The notes beneath the pieces are model-generated. The model saw only the letters and a program-made list of their open reading frames with translations. It was not told the origin of the DNA and ran no database searches. Both the position numbers and the translations under genes were made by a program. From Phytopythium helicoides (Eukaryota; Oomycota; Peronosporomycetes; Pythiales; Pythiaceae): 64,000 bases of DNA. The DNA lies in the NCBI GenBank assembly GCA_024867545.1, contig JANFNE010000079.1, forward strand, positions 1 to 64,000, written 5' to 3'. This document shows, piece after piece, positions 46,046 through 57,172 of this stretch (position 1 is its first letter; each line of letters opens with the position of its first letter).

Positions 46046-49000
46046 TGGATACTGTATGCACTCGATTATTCCCACAAATGAAAACGAAAGTGAACTAAGC
46101 ATCATCGAGTGGTCCAGACTAGTCTCCGCGCCATCTGTAGGAGGGGTGGTCTCCTTTTCACTTTCCACACGCGCCAATTTCTTTGATGGGGAGTCCTCAA
46201 CACCACCGCCTTCTTCATCGTCTCGCCCACGCTTCAGGGAATTGTCAAGGGATAATATGTCGGTATCGTCGCCCGTTGTAGTTGCTGAAGTCGGATCGAA
46301 CAAATCGGTCTCGTTCATTGGAGCTGTTTCATCGGAGCTTGCCATCTCCACGTCGGCAGCAACCGCGTCAATGGTCTGTGTTTCAGGTTGAGACTCGTCG
46401 ATGACTTGGGTCTCTTCTCCTCCGATGTCCATCTCTTCGGTCTCGCTTTCTTCCTCTCCATTAGTCCCACCCATGCTTTCAGTGGTAGCATCAGCAGGCT
46501 CAAGCGATGGCTCAGGTCGAGCTCCACTGCCTCCAATCAGCAGGTCGTTATCACTGTCAGATCCCGAGCCATCATCAGATTCTGCAGCACGACGAAGTCG
46601 ACGTCGAGGGCGACTAGGAGTTGGGACCGGATCAATCCTACTACCAACACTATCGATTGGAATATCACTGTTTTCGCCCTCGCTAGCCTCCTTGTCCTCC
46701 TCTTCATCGGACGAATCGTGCGTCTTGCGGTGAAGCTTCAAGTACTTAACACGACGCTCAATCTGCTCGGGTGTACGATCACGATCCTGGAACATGTCTT
46801 CGTACGAGATGACCTCATAAACGGAAGGAAGGTGGCGAAACTTCATAAACATTTTAGCCAGGTGTCGATCTTCAACTCGTGTCCAGTTCTTGGCGCGCTC
46901 CACTGCTGCTTTGTGCGAAGCGCGTTTCTTTGGTTTGGTTGCCTCGCTTGCGCCACTGTTCGCATCACCGGTATTGCCGTCTTCCCCATCACCTCCTCTC
47001 GCCTCGGCCGAGCTAACAAGCGATGACGACTGAAAATCAGATGGGTTCAGCGAAAATGTAAACTCTGTCTCGCCCTCCAACTCCTCGTGGTCCATAGCAA
47101 TCTTCTGTCGTCGAATCTCGTTAATCATTGCAATCTTCTTTTCACGCCCGAGTGCCACTGCTTCTGCTCGAGACTTGCTCATGGAGTCCAATGGATCATA
47201 GCAACGCTGAATTAACAAACACGATCTAGATGCATACGTCTGTCGCAGCAGCGACTCCACAAATAGCAAGTGGTTCTTGTCTGCAAGCGTGAAGTAGTCG
47301 CGCACAACTCCGCGAATAAAGTCGAGGAATCCAACATACGCCTGATCTCGCTGGATGGATGCGTCTTGAAGCATCACATTGAAAAGCATCAGCGCGTGGA
47401 TGTTGAATAAAAGCGGTTGCATGGTCCACTCCTCGTTTTGATGGATCTGGAAATGCTTGACGCGGTAGAAGAATGAGTGAATGTAGTGATTCACCTTGGG
47501 GCTGTTTTCGCGGTAGTGAGACAAGAGGTAGAGGTACATCTTGATGGTATCAGAGGACACAATGCTGGAAAAGTATCGACGGACGTCAAAATCTGCCTCT
47601 TGCGCTGCATCTCCAGTAGCAGCTGGGCTTGCCGCTCTGATTCCTCTTCATCTGTTGACTCACCATCGTCGTTGCCCCCTTCTTTTGGCTTCTTGGGCTG
47701 TTTTCTATATCACATCACAGAGTATGAGTTGACTGAACGGATGAGAGCTAGACACTAATACTACACATAGATACCTTTCCAGAAGAGCCTTTCGTCGTGA
47801 AAGAACCTTGATGCTTCCTTGAGAGTCCAGCACCTTGAAAACAAGCTGCACGTTTCGAGGGTATTTGTTAGCGCATCGTGTAAGCATCGGGTTCGCTGGT
47901 AATCACGTACGTGAGTGAGGGTAACAACGTCGGTGACGTACGCACGAGAAAAGTTTCCTGGGGTCCATGTCTTCAAAAGAACGGGGAGCCGGTCAAGGAA
48001 ATCACGTTCGTAGAAGATCTTATGCTGAAGCGAGTCGGCAATGCGCTGGAACCGCGGGTCGTCGCTTGCTGCCATCTCAGCGATGTAGCCCATCATTTCC
48101 GTGAGGAGTTGCACAGAAACTGTCATGCCATGGTAGTTTTTGATGCCCGCATAGTTCTCCACTGACTGCAGCACAAAATTGAAAGAAAACATATCGAGCG
48201 TAGATAGCACCGCCTTCTCTTCGTAGTCTGGCTTGGACGGCTCTTCCGGCTGGGGAGAATCGAAGTCCATCGCGGCAAGGAGCTCTTGCTTCTTCTTCTC
48301 GTATGCCTTCATCTGCTGTTTGTAATGTGACTTGAGTGCTTGGATCTTGAGTTTGTGATACGAAGTGAGGAACCACACCAAATGGAAGTATTGTAGGCGA
48401 TCGCTCAGCACCAGCTTGGTGCTTCCTCGTCGGAACTCGGTCTTCAGCGAGTTTGTAAGCTGGAAATATGACTTGGAGATGAGAGTGTCGCATAGATTGG
48501 TCAAGACAGACATGGTTGCCCTATAGCAAATCACACGAATGTTAGCGATCATCCGTGGATTCCACGATAAGATGCAAGTTGGCTAGACTTACTCGTCCCG
48601 CGACGAGATAATCTCCTTCGATCCAAAGACTTCGTTGATATCAGGAGCCTGCTGGGCCTGCTGCTTGCCTCTCCGGCGGGACATGGGCTTTTTGGGGGCT
48701 TGAGGGACAACACCTTCACTGACTTGCGAGAGCTGGGTGATGACTGTTTCTCTCCCGGTCGGACCCTTCATCGTGACGACGCCACCGAAGTTCGAGTGTC
48801 GAGACGCCCCGAGCCGATTCTTTGAAGCACTTTCCTGCTTGAGCTGGTCAAGCAGGCTACCGTTTTCCGTCGGGGCGGTTACACGAGGCGAACGACCTCG
48901 AACGGAGCTCGGCGGGGTCCTTGCGCTAGCCGATACAGATGGCGCAGCGTGCGCCACGGGCTCGGCCCCTTTCAATTTTTGCTTCGCAAACGCGGCGAGT

Positions 49001-49980
49001 TCTTTTGGGGTGGTGCCACTAATACTCAAGTCAATAATCTCCATGATGAGTAGATTCCACTCACGGTTCTCCGGAGACTCAATGTCCTAAGGTGAAACGA
49101 AAGCAGAGTGTTAGTATAGGAATGGTTTTCCAATACACGCATGCAAGCACTCCACGCACCTGAGTAAACAACAAAATCATTTCGTAGACGCTCTCATCCT
49201 CCAGTGTGCAAATGAGGCTCTGTTGGAGGTGACTGAGATAGATTGTGGATGACGTAGCGAACCTCGGATCCAGGTTTGGGATCCCAAGCAAGTTTCGGAT
49301 CAGAGTCAGCACCAGCTCCATGACCAAGTAGTCCTGAAATCGCATCCACCGTTGCAGAGACAGTTAGAACGAACTCGTTAGTCAACTCAGCAGCAAGCAG
49401 CTTTCACACCTGCTCAGTCCGCGCCGTTCCCCGATGAGTGAGCGGCTCCACCAGCAGGTTCATCAGGATGGGGATGACCCCCTGCCGCAGGAACTCGTGC
49501 TTGTACTGGCGGAGGTACTTGAGCTGCTCGGCGATGTTGGTCGAGTCCTTGGTAGGCCGCATGGTGAGCATGACGAGCACCTTGAGGATGGAGAAGACGA
49601 GCTCCCAGTCGTGCTGGTGATTGACGACCAGCGGCAGCAGCTTCTTCTGCAGGATGCACCACTTGCCGAGTTGCTTGGCCACGAGCTTGTGCTTGGCGTG
49701 GTCTCTGCGGATGGCGCGCTGCAGGTCGTGCACCCACGCGGCGCAGTCCTCTCCGCGCATGAGCACGGGCGCCTCGCCCTCCTGCTCCACGCGCAGCATG
49801 CCCAGGTTGGAGCACACGAGCAGCAGCTCGTCCATCATGGCCTTGTCCAGCGCAGGCGCATCGCCCGCCTCGTCGCCCAGACGACACCGCGAAGTCCTCG
49901 AGCTCCGCGTCATCGCGCTCGCTGCCCTCGTCCGCCGTGCGGCCCCGCGCTTGCCGTTCCAGCTGCTCGTCGTCGCTCAT
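46025..49980 (-). CDS. TIMELESS: Timeless (TIM/Tof1) replication fork protein
   Basis: Six exons (49980-49410, 49333-49160, 49086-48593, 48520-47911, 47845-47775, 47704-46025; introns 76, 73, 72, 65 and 70 nt) total 1,200 codons if one extra base near 49881 and one missing base near 47600 are corrected. The Timeless domain reads LLLVCSNLGMLRVEQ, LLPLVVNHQHDWELVFSILK and IAEQLKYLRQYKHEFLRQGV; the second half has RRYFSSIVSSDTIKMYLYLL and RENSPKVNHYIHSFFYRVKH. A charged tail ends at 46025. Timeless stabilises stalled forks with Tipin and links to checkpoint and cohesion. A perfect E2F-type palindrome lies about 22 bp upstream of the start. Confidence 0.95.
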
Positions 49981-50001
49981 GCTCGCCCGGTAAATGGACT
50001 G

Positions 50002-50013
50002 TTTGGCGCCAAA
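50002..50013. promoter_or_regulatory. E2F/DP-type palindrome
   Basis: tttggcgccaaa is a perfect self-complementary fit to the E2F consensus TTTSSCGC in both directions. It lies 22-33 bp upstream of the Timeless start and about 265 bp from the divergent PDZ gene. E2F control would suit an S-phase replication gene; binding itself is inference. Confidence 0.6.
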
Positions 50014-50028
50014 ATTGGCAGCGGTTTA

Positions 50029-50041
50029 CGATTGGCTGAAA
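50029..50041 (+). promoter_or_regulatory. CCAAT-type element (cgattggctgaaa)
   Basis: This 13-mer carries an ATTGG core and recurs exactly at 63229-63241 between TOP3 and TruB. A second ATTGG follows at 50063-50067. Both lie in the 296-bp interval between the divergent Timeless and PDZ genes, which otherwise holds only AT-rich sequence. Confidence 0.5.
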
Positions 50042-50276
50042 CTACTTTGTAAGTCTACGGTTATTGGCTATATTTATGAATTATATTTTGCCATATAACG
50101 TTCAGCAACATTATAAATGACAATTTCCGTAGTTGACGCATTTCATTCGGTCTTTATCATAATACATCTTGTCTTCATTTTCCATTTTCTAATGATATAG
50201 TTGCAAAGGGGGCCGGTTGTATAAGCGTTTGTAAGCAGATACATTTCCGCTCTCACGAGTTCAAAAGGCGACGACG

Positions 50277-51408
50277 ATGGAGCAGCCCGAGCAGCAGGCG
50301 GCGCCGCCCGCGGGCTACGGCGACGCGGCCGCGATGCTCCAGCCGCAGGCCCCGCCCCAGGCCCAAGCTCAGCCCCACAGTCACACGCAGGTGCAGGCGC
50401 CGCAAGCGGACGCCGACATGCAGCAGCAGCCCCAGGCCCCGATGCAGCCGCCTATGCCGGGTTCGGCGCCGATGCCGGCCCCGATGCAGCAAGTCCAGCC
50501 CCAAATGCAAGCCCAGGCCTCGATGCAGCCGCAGATGCAGCCGCAGATGCAGCAAGCCCAGTCTTCAATGCTGCCGCAGATGCCGCAAGCGCAGCCTCCG
50601 ATGCAGCTCCCAATGCAGCAAGCCCAGCCCCCGATGCAGCAGCAAATGCAGCCTCCGGTGCAGCAGCAGCAACAGCAACAGATGCAGCAGATGCAGCAGC
50701 AGCAACAGTATGGAGCGGGGTACGGCGCATTCCCGTCCGGTCCTGTCGCGTCGCCCTGGCGCACAGGTGGAGAAGGCGACGCACCTGCTGGCGGCGTGCG
50801 AGTCGTGACTCGCAGTGACGCGCATCCCGGGCTTCGACATGTCGTTCCGACGCATCATGGAGAGCAAGTGCCCACGTTGCGGGGGTAACCTAGTTCTACC
50901 GCAGGAGGTCATGGAGATGCTCATCCTGTACGGGAACTTTGTCGCTGAACCCGTGGCTGTCACGGTGCTGCTCGGCACCATGGCGTTGCACCCGTCTCTG
51001 CGTCCGGACTTTGTCGCTTCGGCCATGAACGAGCTGCTCATCCGTTGCAGAGCGATTTTGTCTACGATGTGGCGGTGCCTAAGCGCCCCGAGGGTCTAGG
51101 CATGTCGCTGCGCATGCATCGTAAGTACCCACCCTACGCTTATTGTGCAGTTTGTATTTCAGAGATCTGACAATGTGCGGTTGCAAACAGAGGGAGACCT
51201 TGCAGTCGGCGGGTTCGTCGATTTTGACGGCAACACGGAGAGCCCAACTGTTGCCGCCCGTATCATTGCTGTCGGGGACGTTTTGGTGGCCATCAACAAG
51301 AAGTCGATCACGTCATGGTCATTCGAGAAGAGCATCCGCATGCTGGCGAGCTCGGCGTCGCCGGTCTACCTAACATTCCGCCGCGTGCGACCCGTGACAA
51401 TACTCTGA
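50277..51408 (+). CDS. Gln/Met/Pro-rich protein with C-terminal PDZ domain
   Basis: The first 150 residues are low-complexity Q/M/P repeats (for example MQPQMQPQMQQAQ). A middle part has VEKATHLLAACES, then FDMSFRRIMESKCPRCGGNL with a lone CPRC pair. Intron 51121-51190 (70 nt) joins GLGMSLRMH to the PDZ body GDLAVGGFVDFDG, VGDVLVAINKKSITSW and SPVYLTFRRV. The domain binds C-terminal peptides of partners, often membrane proteins. The frame between about 50750 and 50840 and the region near 51050 is not resolved (indel or an unseen intron). The 5' region is shared with Timeless. Confidence 0.7.
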
Positions 51409-51585
51409 GGTCTGTTTCTGTAGTTAGCATGCGTCCGAAATTTGAGGAACTCATACAAAAGTGCTTCTTCACACGCAGTAAACTTGCCTCTATTTCATCG
51501 AATGGCGTTGGTAATTCTCACGTGTATAGAGAACGGTGATGGCAAAGGCGCACTCAACATCTAAAGTGTCTGGCACTGCCTCCCA

Positions 51586-54236
51586 TCATTGGAATGCGCT
51601 TGCCTTGCCTGCGCGAAGCAGACCCTTCGTGGTGACAACTCCCTCCAGAGCTCCGTGATCACACACAAAGCAGTGATCGCATCGCAGCATTGTAAAGATC
51701 ATGTGCAGGTCATCGAGCGGAGTGCTGCTCGAGATTGTCATCGCCATCGGACGAATAACGCACATATTTCCCTCTGTAATCTTCACGGTATCGTTCAGTT
51801 TTGCCTTCTTGCTTGCTGGCCAGCTCTCGCTCATGAGTGCAAGCATCTTGTTGTCGTCCATCAAGAACGGAAGAGAACCATTCTCCTTTCGAATTGGCGT
51901 CCCGGTGGAGAGCGCGTTGTACGTAATGTCAACAGAAGACATGCCATTTAGCCCACCAAATCGGCTGCTGCTAAACTTGTCAGCCATCGTCGCCCATGAA
52001 AACCCGGTGGAAGCACTCTTGACCTGGTCTCCGAGATCAACGTCCACATCGGGGATATTGTTGGTGTCGTAGAAGTTGCGCACAAACTTCTTTAGCTGTG
52101 CCGAGCTCACCACTCCAAGCAAGATCATTGTCGCTTCGTTTTGGACAACGGGAATCTCTTGGTCCGGGAATCGCTGAAGCGCTAAGCAACAGCCGAGCCA
52201 CATTGGTTCTCTTGCAAATGAATACTAGTGATGACTCCACAATATCGCCTGCAGACAATTGTGGATCAAAGTCGACGAGAGGAAGGTTCGGCATCTCGCC
52301 CACTGCCAACAGCGTATCATACACCGACACTTCTGTGAAATAGGTGGGATACCCCCATGGCCGAGAGAATCGCGCAGAAGATTGGCAGCATCAGAGTCAT
52401 GTCGCCAGTTATCTCCAGTGTGATGACCGCCACGGAGATTGTGCGCGTCGATGCTCCTCCAAAGGCTGCTGCGCCAGCTAGAGCATATGTACCCGGTATC
52501 ACCGCACTTGACGAAAAGGTGTTCAAAACTTCCCCAAAAAGTCGACCGAATGCAGCGCCGGCGATAAACGTTGGGATCCAAACACCAGTGGGGAGACGAA
52601 GCGAAATGCACAGCGGTAGCAACAATGTGTACACCATCCCCAACGTTGCGAGCGCGTAATACTTGGACACAACTTGCCACTGTGGAGGTAGTGCATCTTC
52701 CGTGAAAAGAGTCGACAGATCTGTTAGCGAACTGCTCCTGGCGTACTCGCCTGGGAAATAAGTGAGTGCAGCAGTGATAATTGCTGTGACGATAGGGTCG
52801 ACCCAAACCACGAGAAACTGTTTACGCCGATTCTTTGACTGGCTGAATACGCGCCGGATCCGGGCAATGTGTCGAAGCAGCCAAAGCATTCCCGTGGAGA
52901 GTAACCCGAGAACGCATCCAAGAACTGCATACAGCGGAATCTCCCAGAAGTTGTATGGGGTTTCTGGAAAGGCAGTGGTCAAAATGGCGGACGATGCCTC
53001 CTGGGATGTGCTCTTAGCCAGCACAAGTGTCAGTCTCAGCATCAGGGCACCAGCCACTGCACTGATGAAGGCCTTCATGTAGTTGGAGATGAGGTAGTAG
53101 GTCGAGGTGACTTCCATCGAGAAGAGCACTCCACCGATCGGTGAGGAAAAGGTCGAAGACACACCCACTGCGCACGCAGCCGCAAGCAGCTGGAGCCGTG
53201 CGTTGAGGCGTTCACAAAAGCTTCGATACATGGGGAGTCGCAGTAGGTGGTGCGTGATGATTGACATGATGTGGACGTAAGCACCTTCCGTGCCCACGAT
53301 TAGCCCAGCCCCCATTGCGCACGCGAGGCCAGCAATCTTGGTGAGTAGCGTCGCAAAGTCAAAATACCCCGGGAGATACATGCGTGGGTCGACGCCAGTG
53401 AGGATGGATTTGATTTGGGAGACGCCCGAGCCTATGTCGAACGGTTGTGAGCAAATCTTGACCTCAACACGCAATAGCCACAACAACAAACTGAATTCCG
53501 TACCAGCTGCAACCGGCTTGAAGCGAGTGATGAAGAGCCCCAGCTGCGAGAAGACGAGCGTGTGCGCCGTCCAGATGAGGAACTGTAGCACCGTGGAGCT
53601 CGTGCGGCCGATCAAGTACACCCGTAGCGCGAGGATCTGGTCGTACAGCCTGTCGTGTCGTACGATTCGCAGAGTTACGCAGACGAAGTGTCAAGCAGTG
53701 ACGCGGAGGAACGTACAGGCGGATGCTATAGTTGAGAGGGCCGCCGATGACGCCGAGCAGGCACGAGGAAGCTGAGCACCTTGAGCTGGCGGTGGTAGTA
53801 CCTTCGCAGGTTGGAGGCCTTGGATCGCGGGCCGCCGAAGAGCGAGTTGCTGGAGGCCGAGCGCTGCGCCGCGAACCGTCGGTAGGACTCGAACACGTCC
53901 GACTCGTCGCTGCGTCCGTCGGCCGAGGTCGCGCTGAGGTCCACGTACACGTCGCCGAAGCTGGTGTTGCGGGCCCCTAGGCTGGTGTTGCGGGCCCCTA
54001 GGCTGGTGTTGCGGGCCCCTAGGCTGGTCCTGGCCGGGCCCTGGCTGGCGGCGTCCTGGGCGTCATGACCGGCGCCTTCCTGGCCCGACGCCGACGCCAA
54101 CGCTGCCGCTCGACGCCTTGTCCTCGTCGTAGTCGTACGAGAGCGCACGCTGCTGGAACTCGTGCAGGCTGCCGATACGCCCCGTGCGCCGCTTATGCGC
54201 GGGCAGCTGCTCGTCCTGGAGCTGCCGCTCCGCCAT
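51586..54236 (-). CDS. CLC-type chloride channel/transporter
   Basis: Start MAERQLQDEQLPAHKR at 54236; intron 53650-53716 (67 nt). The cytosolic head contains a 3x 21-bp repeat coding TSLGARN. The membrane body has the family landmarks in variant form: GSGVSQIKSIL (usually GSGIPE), GTEGAYVH (usually GKEGPFVH, gating Glu kept), SPIGGVLFSMEVTSTYY, and LPTGVWIPTFIAGAAFGRLFG (usually GxFxP). The tail holds two CBS repeats (VVQNEATMILLGVV and LDDLHMIFTMLRCDHCFV). Single-base breaks lie near 54105, 53770, 52350 (G run) and 52215. It could be a channel or a proton exchanger; the altered motifs leave anion choice open. Confidence 0.88.
53961..54023. repeat. 3 x 21-bp in-frame tandem repeat in the CLC gene
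   Basis: Three exact copies of ctggtgttgcgggcccctagg, each coding seven residues (TSLGARN on the minus strand), followed by a partial fourth copy. The unit length keeps the frame, so copy number could vary without loss of the protein. Confidence 0.85.
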
Positions 54237-54866
54237 GGCAGCCACCACGCCGGCCGGCGGCGTCCCGAGCGCGCGATGCCACTGTGTGAGGTGGCGGCGA
54301 GCGCCAAGATCGCGCGATGACGGCGGCCGCGACACTGGCGCTCAGTATGGCGCGCCGTCGTGGGTGCCAGTGCAGCGACCGGACGACCGAAAGGCCATAG
54401 TGAGGCCAAGTCACCCCTCGTCTGATAACATGTGTGGTCCGCCGTGCCTCGCTGACCAGCCGCTGGCTGCCTGAGTTGAGCAATGCAACGTCGAGCGACT
54501 TGACGCGGCCACTTCACAAGTCGCCACGCCACCTCCTCCGAGTGCGTCACGAGCCGTTGCACGGCGACTGCCATCCTGTTGTGCTGGTAGTGCAGCAATG
54601 CAAGCAGCGTCGAGCGTCGAGCGTGCAATGCTTTCCCATGTCAGGTCCCTTGACGCACACATGTCGCATAAGCCACTAAAGCGGACCTGTGACACTGACA
54701 CCAGATGGCCAAGAGTACCGTACCTCCGGTGATCTCATGCGGGTTGCCTCTCCCGATCCAAAGCTGTTGAGTGCGCCACTCCCGAATCTGCGGCGCCGCG
54801 CGCACCTCTCGCCCTCCGCCGACGCCGACCGACCAACCGACCGACCAACTCGCACCCCTCACCGCA
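54237..54866. promoter_or_regulatory. Shared 5' region of the CLC and GMC copy 3 genes
   Basis: This 630-bp stretch separates two divergent start codons. Open frames here have no family features. A short tandem of gaccaaccgaccgaccaac (about 54827-54847) precedes the GMC start. No RNA gene is seen. Confidence 0.45.
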
Positions 54867-56767
54867 ATGCTGCGCCACTCGCTGCGACTGTCGGCGCGCC
54901 GCCCGCTGCCCACCGCCGCGCGCGCCATGAGCTCGGCCGCGGCCGCCGACCGCGAGTTTGACTACGTGATCGTGGGCGGCGGCTCGGCTGGCTGCGTGCT
55001 CGCCAACCGGCTGAGCGCCGACCCGAACAACAAGGTGCTGCTCGTCGAGGCTGGGCCGAGCGACCGCTTCAAGTGGGACTCGTGGAAGATCCACATGCCC
55101 GCCGCGCTCACGTACAACCTGGCCAACGACCGCTACAACTGGTTCTACTACACCGAGCCGCAGAAGAACCTGGACAACCGACGCCTGCCCTGGCCGCGCG
55201 GCCGCGTGCTCGGAGGCTCATCGTGCCTCAACGCCATGGTCTACATCCGCGGGCACGCCTACGACTACGACGACTGGCAGGACAGCGGCGCTGACGGCTG
55301 GAGCTACGCCGACTGCCTACCCTATTTTCGCAAGGCGCAGACTCATGAGCTCGGACCCGACGACTACCGCGGCGGCGACGGTCCGCTGCATGTGAGCCGC
55401 GGCAACCAAAAAGACCAAGTTTTGTTCCAAAAGTTCATCGAGGCCGGCGTCCAGGCTGGCTACCCTTTCACAAACGATATGAACGGCTACCAGCAGGAGG
55501 GCTTTGGCTGGATGGACATGACTGTCCACAAAGGTTGGCGCTGGAGCGCGGCCACCGCCTACCTCCGCCCCGCCGAGAAGCGCGAGAACTTGACTGTGAT
55601 CACGGACACCCTCGTCAACAAGGTGCTCTTTGACGGAAAGAAGGCTGTGGGCATCGAGGCTGAAGGCAGCAAGAACAAGCAAGTGTCCAAGATTCACGCC
55701 GCTAAGGAGGTGGGTGTGGCACTGATCGTGGATCGCACACGCGTATCTCAACTAACTGGTGTGCTATTTGCTGTTGTCGTTGGTTTAGGTGATCCTTTCC
55801 GGTGGCGCCATCAACTCCCCACAGCTGCTCATGCTTTCGGGCGTGGGTAACGCTGACCACCTGAAAGAGATCGGCATCCCGGTCGTCCACCACAACCCCT
55901 GCCGTCGGCCAGAACATGGAGGACCACCTGGATCTCTACATCCAGTACCAGTGCACCAAGCCCATTACGCTGCACAACGCGACCTGGTAAGAGCTTTTTT
56001 TTTTCCTCCGATACTTCGTCGCGACACGCATACTCAATCCGGTGCTCGTTTGCAGGAAATACCCGCACAACATGGTCAAGATTGGATTGGAGTGGTTCTG
56101 AACCAGACGGGCATGGGTGCTTCTGCTCACCTCGAGGCTGGTGGTTTTATCGCAGCGCCCCGGGCAAGCGTCAGCCTGACCTGCAGTTCCACTTCCTGCC
56201 GGGCTCTCTCACTGGTCAGCTCACGCCGGGTGCGCAGCACGCGATGCAGGCCCACTGCTCTCCGATGCGCGCGACGAGCCGCGGCTACCTCAAGCTCCGA
56301 GCGCCAACCCTCGCGAACACCCCATCATCGAACCCAACTACCTGAGCACGCATGAGGACGTTGTCGACATTCGCGCTGCCGTCCGGCTGACTCGCGAGAT
56401 CTTTGAGCAGCAGGTGTTTGACGAGTACCGCGGCGATGCCATCTCGCCTGTGCAGTCGGTCCAGAGCGACGCTGAGATTGACGCGTGGGTGCGTCAGCAC
56501 ACGGAGAGCGCGTACCATCCTTCGTGCACGAACCGCATGGGCGAGGGCGAGAACACAGTTGTGGACTCGAAGACACGTGTGCACGGTCTCGAGAACCTGC
56601 GCATCGTGGACGCGTCGATCATGCCGAACATTGTGAGCGGCAACCTGAACGGCCCGACAATCATGCTCGCGGAGAAGGCTGCCGACGTTATCCTCGGCAA
56701 CACGCCGCTGCCCAAGTCGAAGGCAAAGGTGTACCAGGCGCCGAACTGGGAGACTAGCCAGCGGTAA
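54867..56767 (+). CDS. GMC oxidoreductase, choline dehydrogenase-like, copy 3 (frame-broken)
   Basis: Exons 54867-55709, 55789-55986 and 56056-56767 (introns 79 and 69 nt). The N-terminus [19 protein letters not shown] suggests mitochondrial import. FAD loop [18 protein letters not shown], signature 1 [16 protein letters not shown], signature 2 [15 protein letters not shown], active-site region [10 protein letters not shown]. Four single-base changes break the last third: one extra base at about 55900 and one base missing at about 56098, 56151 and 56299, mostly beside C. Between breaks the protein sequence stays close to copy 1, and the net shift of two bases is exactly what 585 intact codons require. 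It is either a real gene with consensus errors or a very young pseudogene. Confidence 0.85.
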
Positions 56768-57091
56768 ACAAGCATAGTGCTAGATAAATCAAACGATCTG
56801 CTTTGTCGTCCAGTCAAATGTGTTTGCTTCCTTTTGGTTTCTGGGCTTGCCGTGGTTAGAGCGCCTCAATGATGTTCTGACGATGAGCGAACAGAGTACG
56901 ATGGAATTGCATGAAGAGCTGCATGGAAACGCCTGGCTAAGCTGTCGGCCACCCAGGGGTCGAACAACGGGAAAGCTGAGTCCCCACAGCTCGATTGAAT
57001 GAATGGCAACGAATCGAGTCAAGATGAAAAGGCGCCCTATTCGTATGGTATAAATTATTTATAATAATAATGGGGTGATGTGCACAACGTG
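56768..57091. other. Intergenic region between GMC copy 3 and the tRNA
   Basis: No gene is recognised. Base composition drops toward AT after about 57030, where a taataataat tract precedes the tRNA. Confidence 0.5.
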
Positions 57092-57164
57092 GTCAGCGTG
57101 GTGTAGTGGTTATCACGTCTGCTTTACACGCAGTAGGTCGCCGGTTCGAACCCGGCCGTTGACA
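57092..57164 (+). tRNA. tRNA-Val (anticodon TAC)
   Basis: A 73-nt cloverleaf without intron. The acceptor stem gtcagcg pairs with cgttgac (one G-T pair); the D arm is gtgtagtggttatcac; the anticodon loop tttacac gives TAC; the T arm is gccgg-ttcgaac-ccggc, with discriminator a. The A and B box sequences match pol III promoters, and a T5 run follows at 57168. Eukaryotic tRNA-Val(TAC) has the same core. CCA is not encoded, as expected in eukaryotes. Confidence 0.97.
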
Positions 57165-57167
57165 CAC

Positions 57168-57172
57168 TTTTT
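57168..57172 (+). terminator. RNA polymerase III T-run terminator
   Basis: ttttt begins four bases after the tRNA discriminator base and is followed by further T-rich sequence; this is the usual pol III stop signal. Confidence 0.85.
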
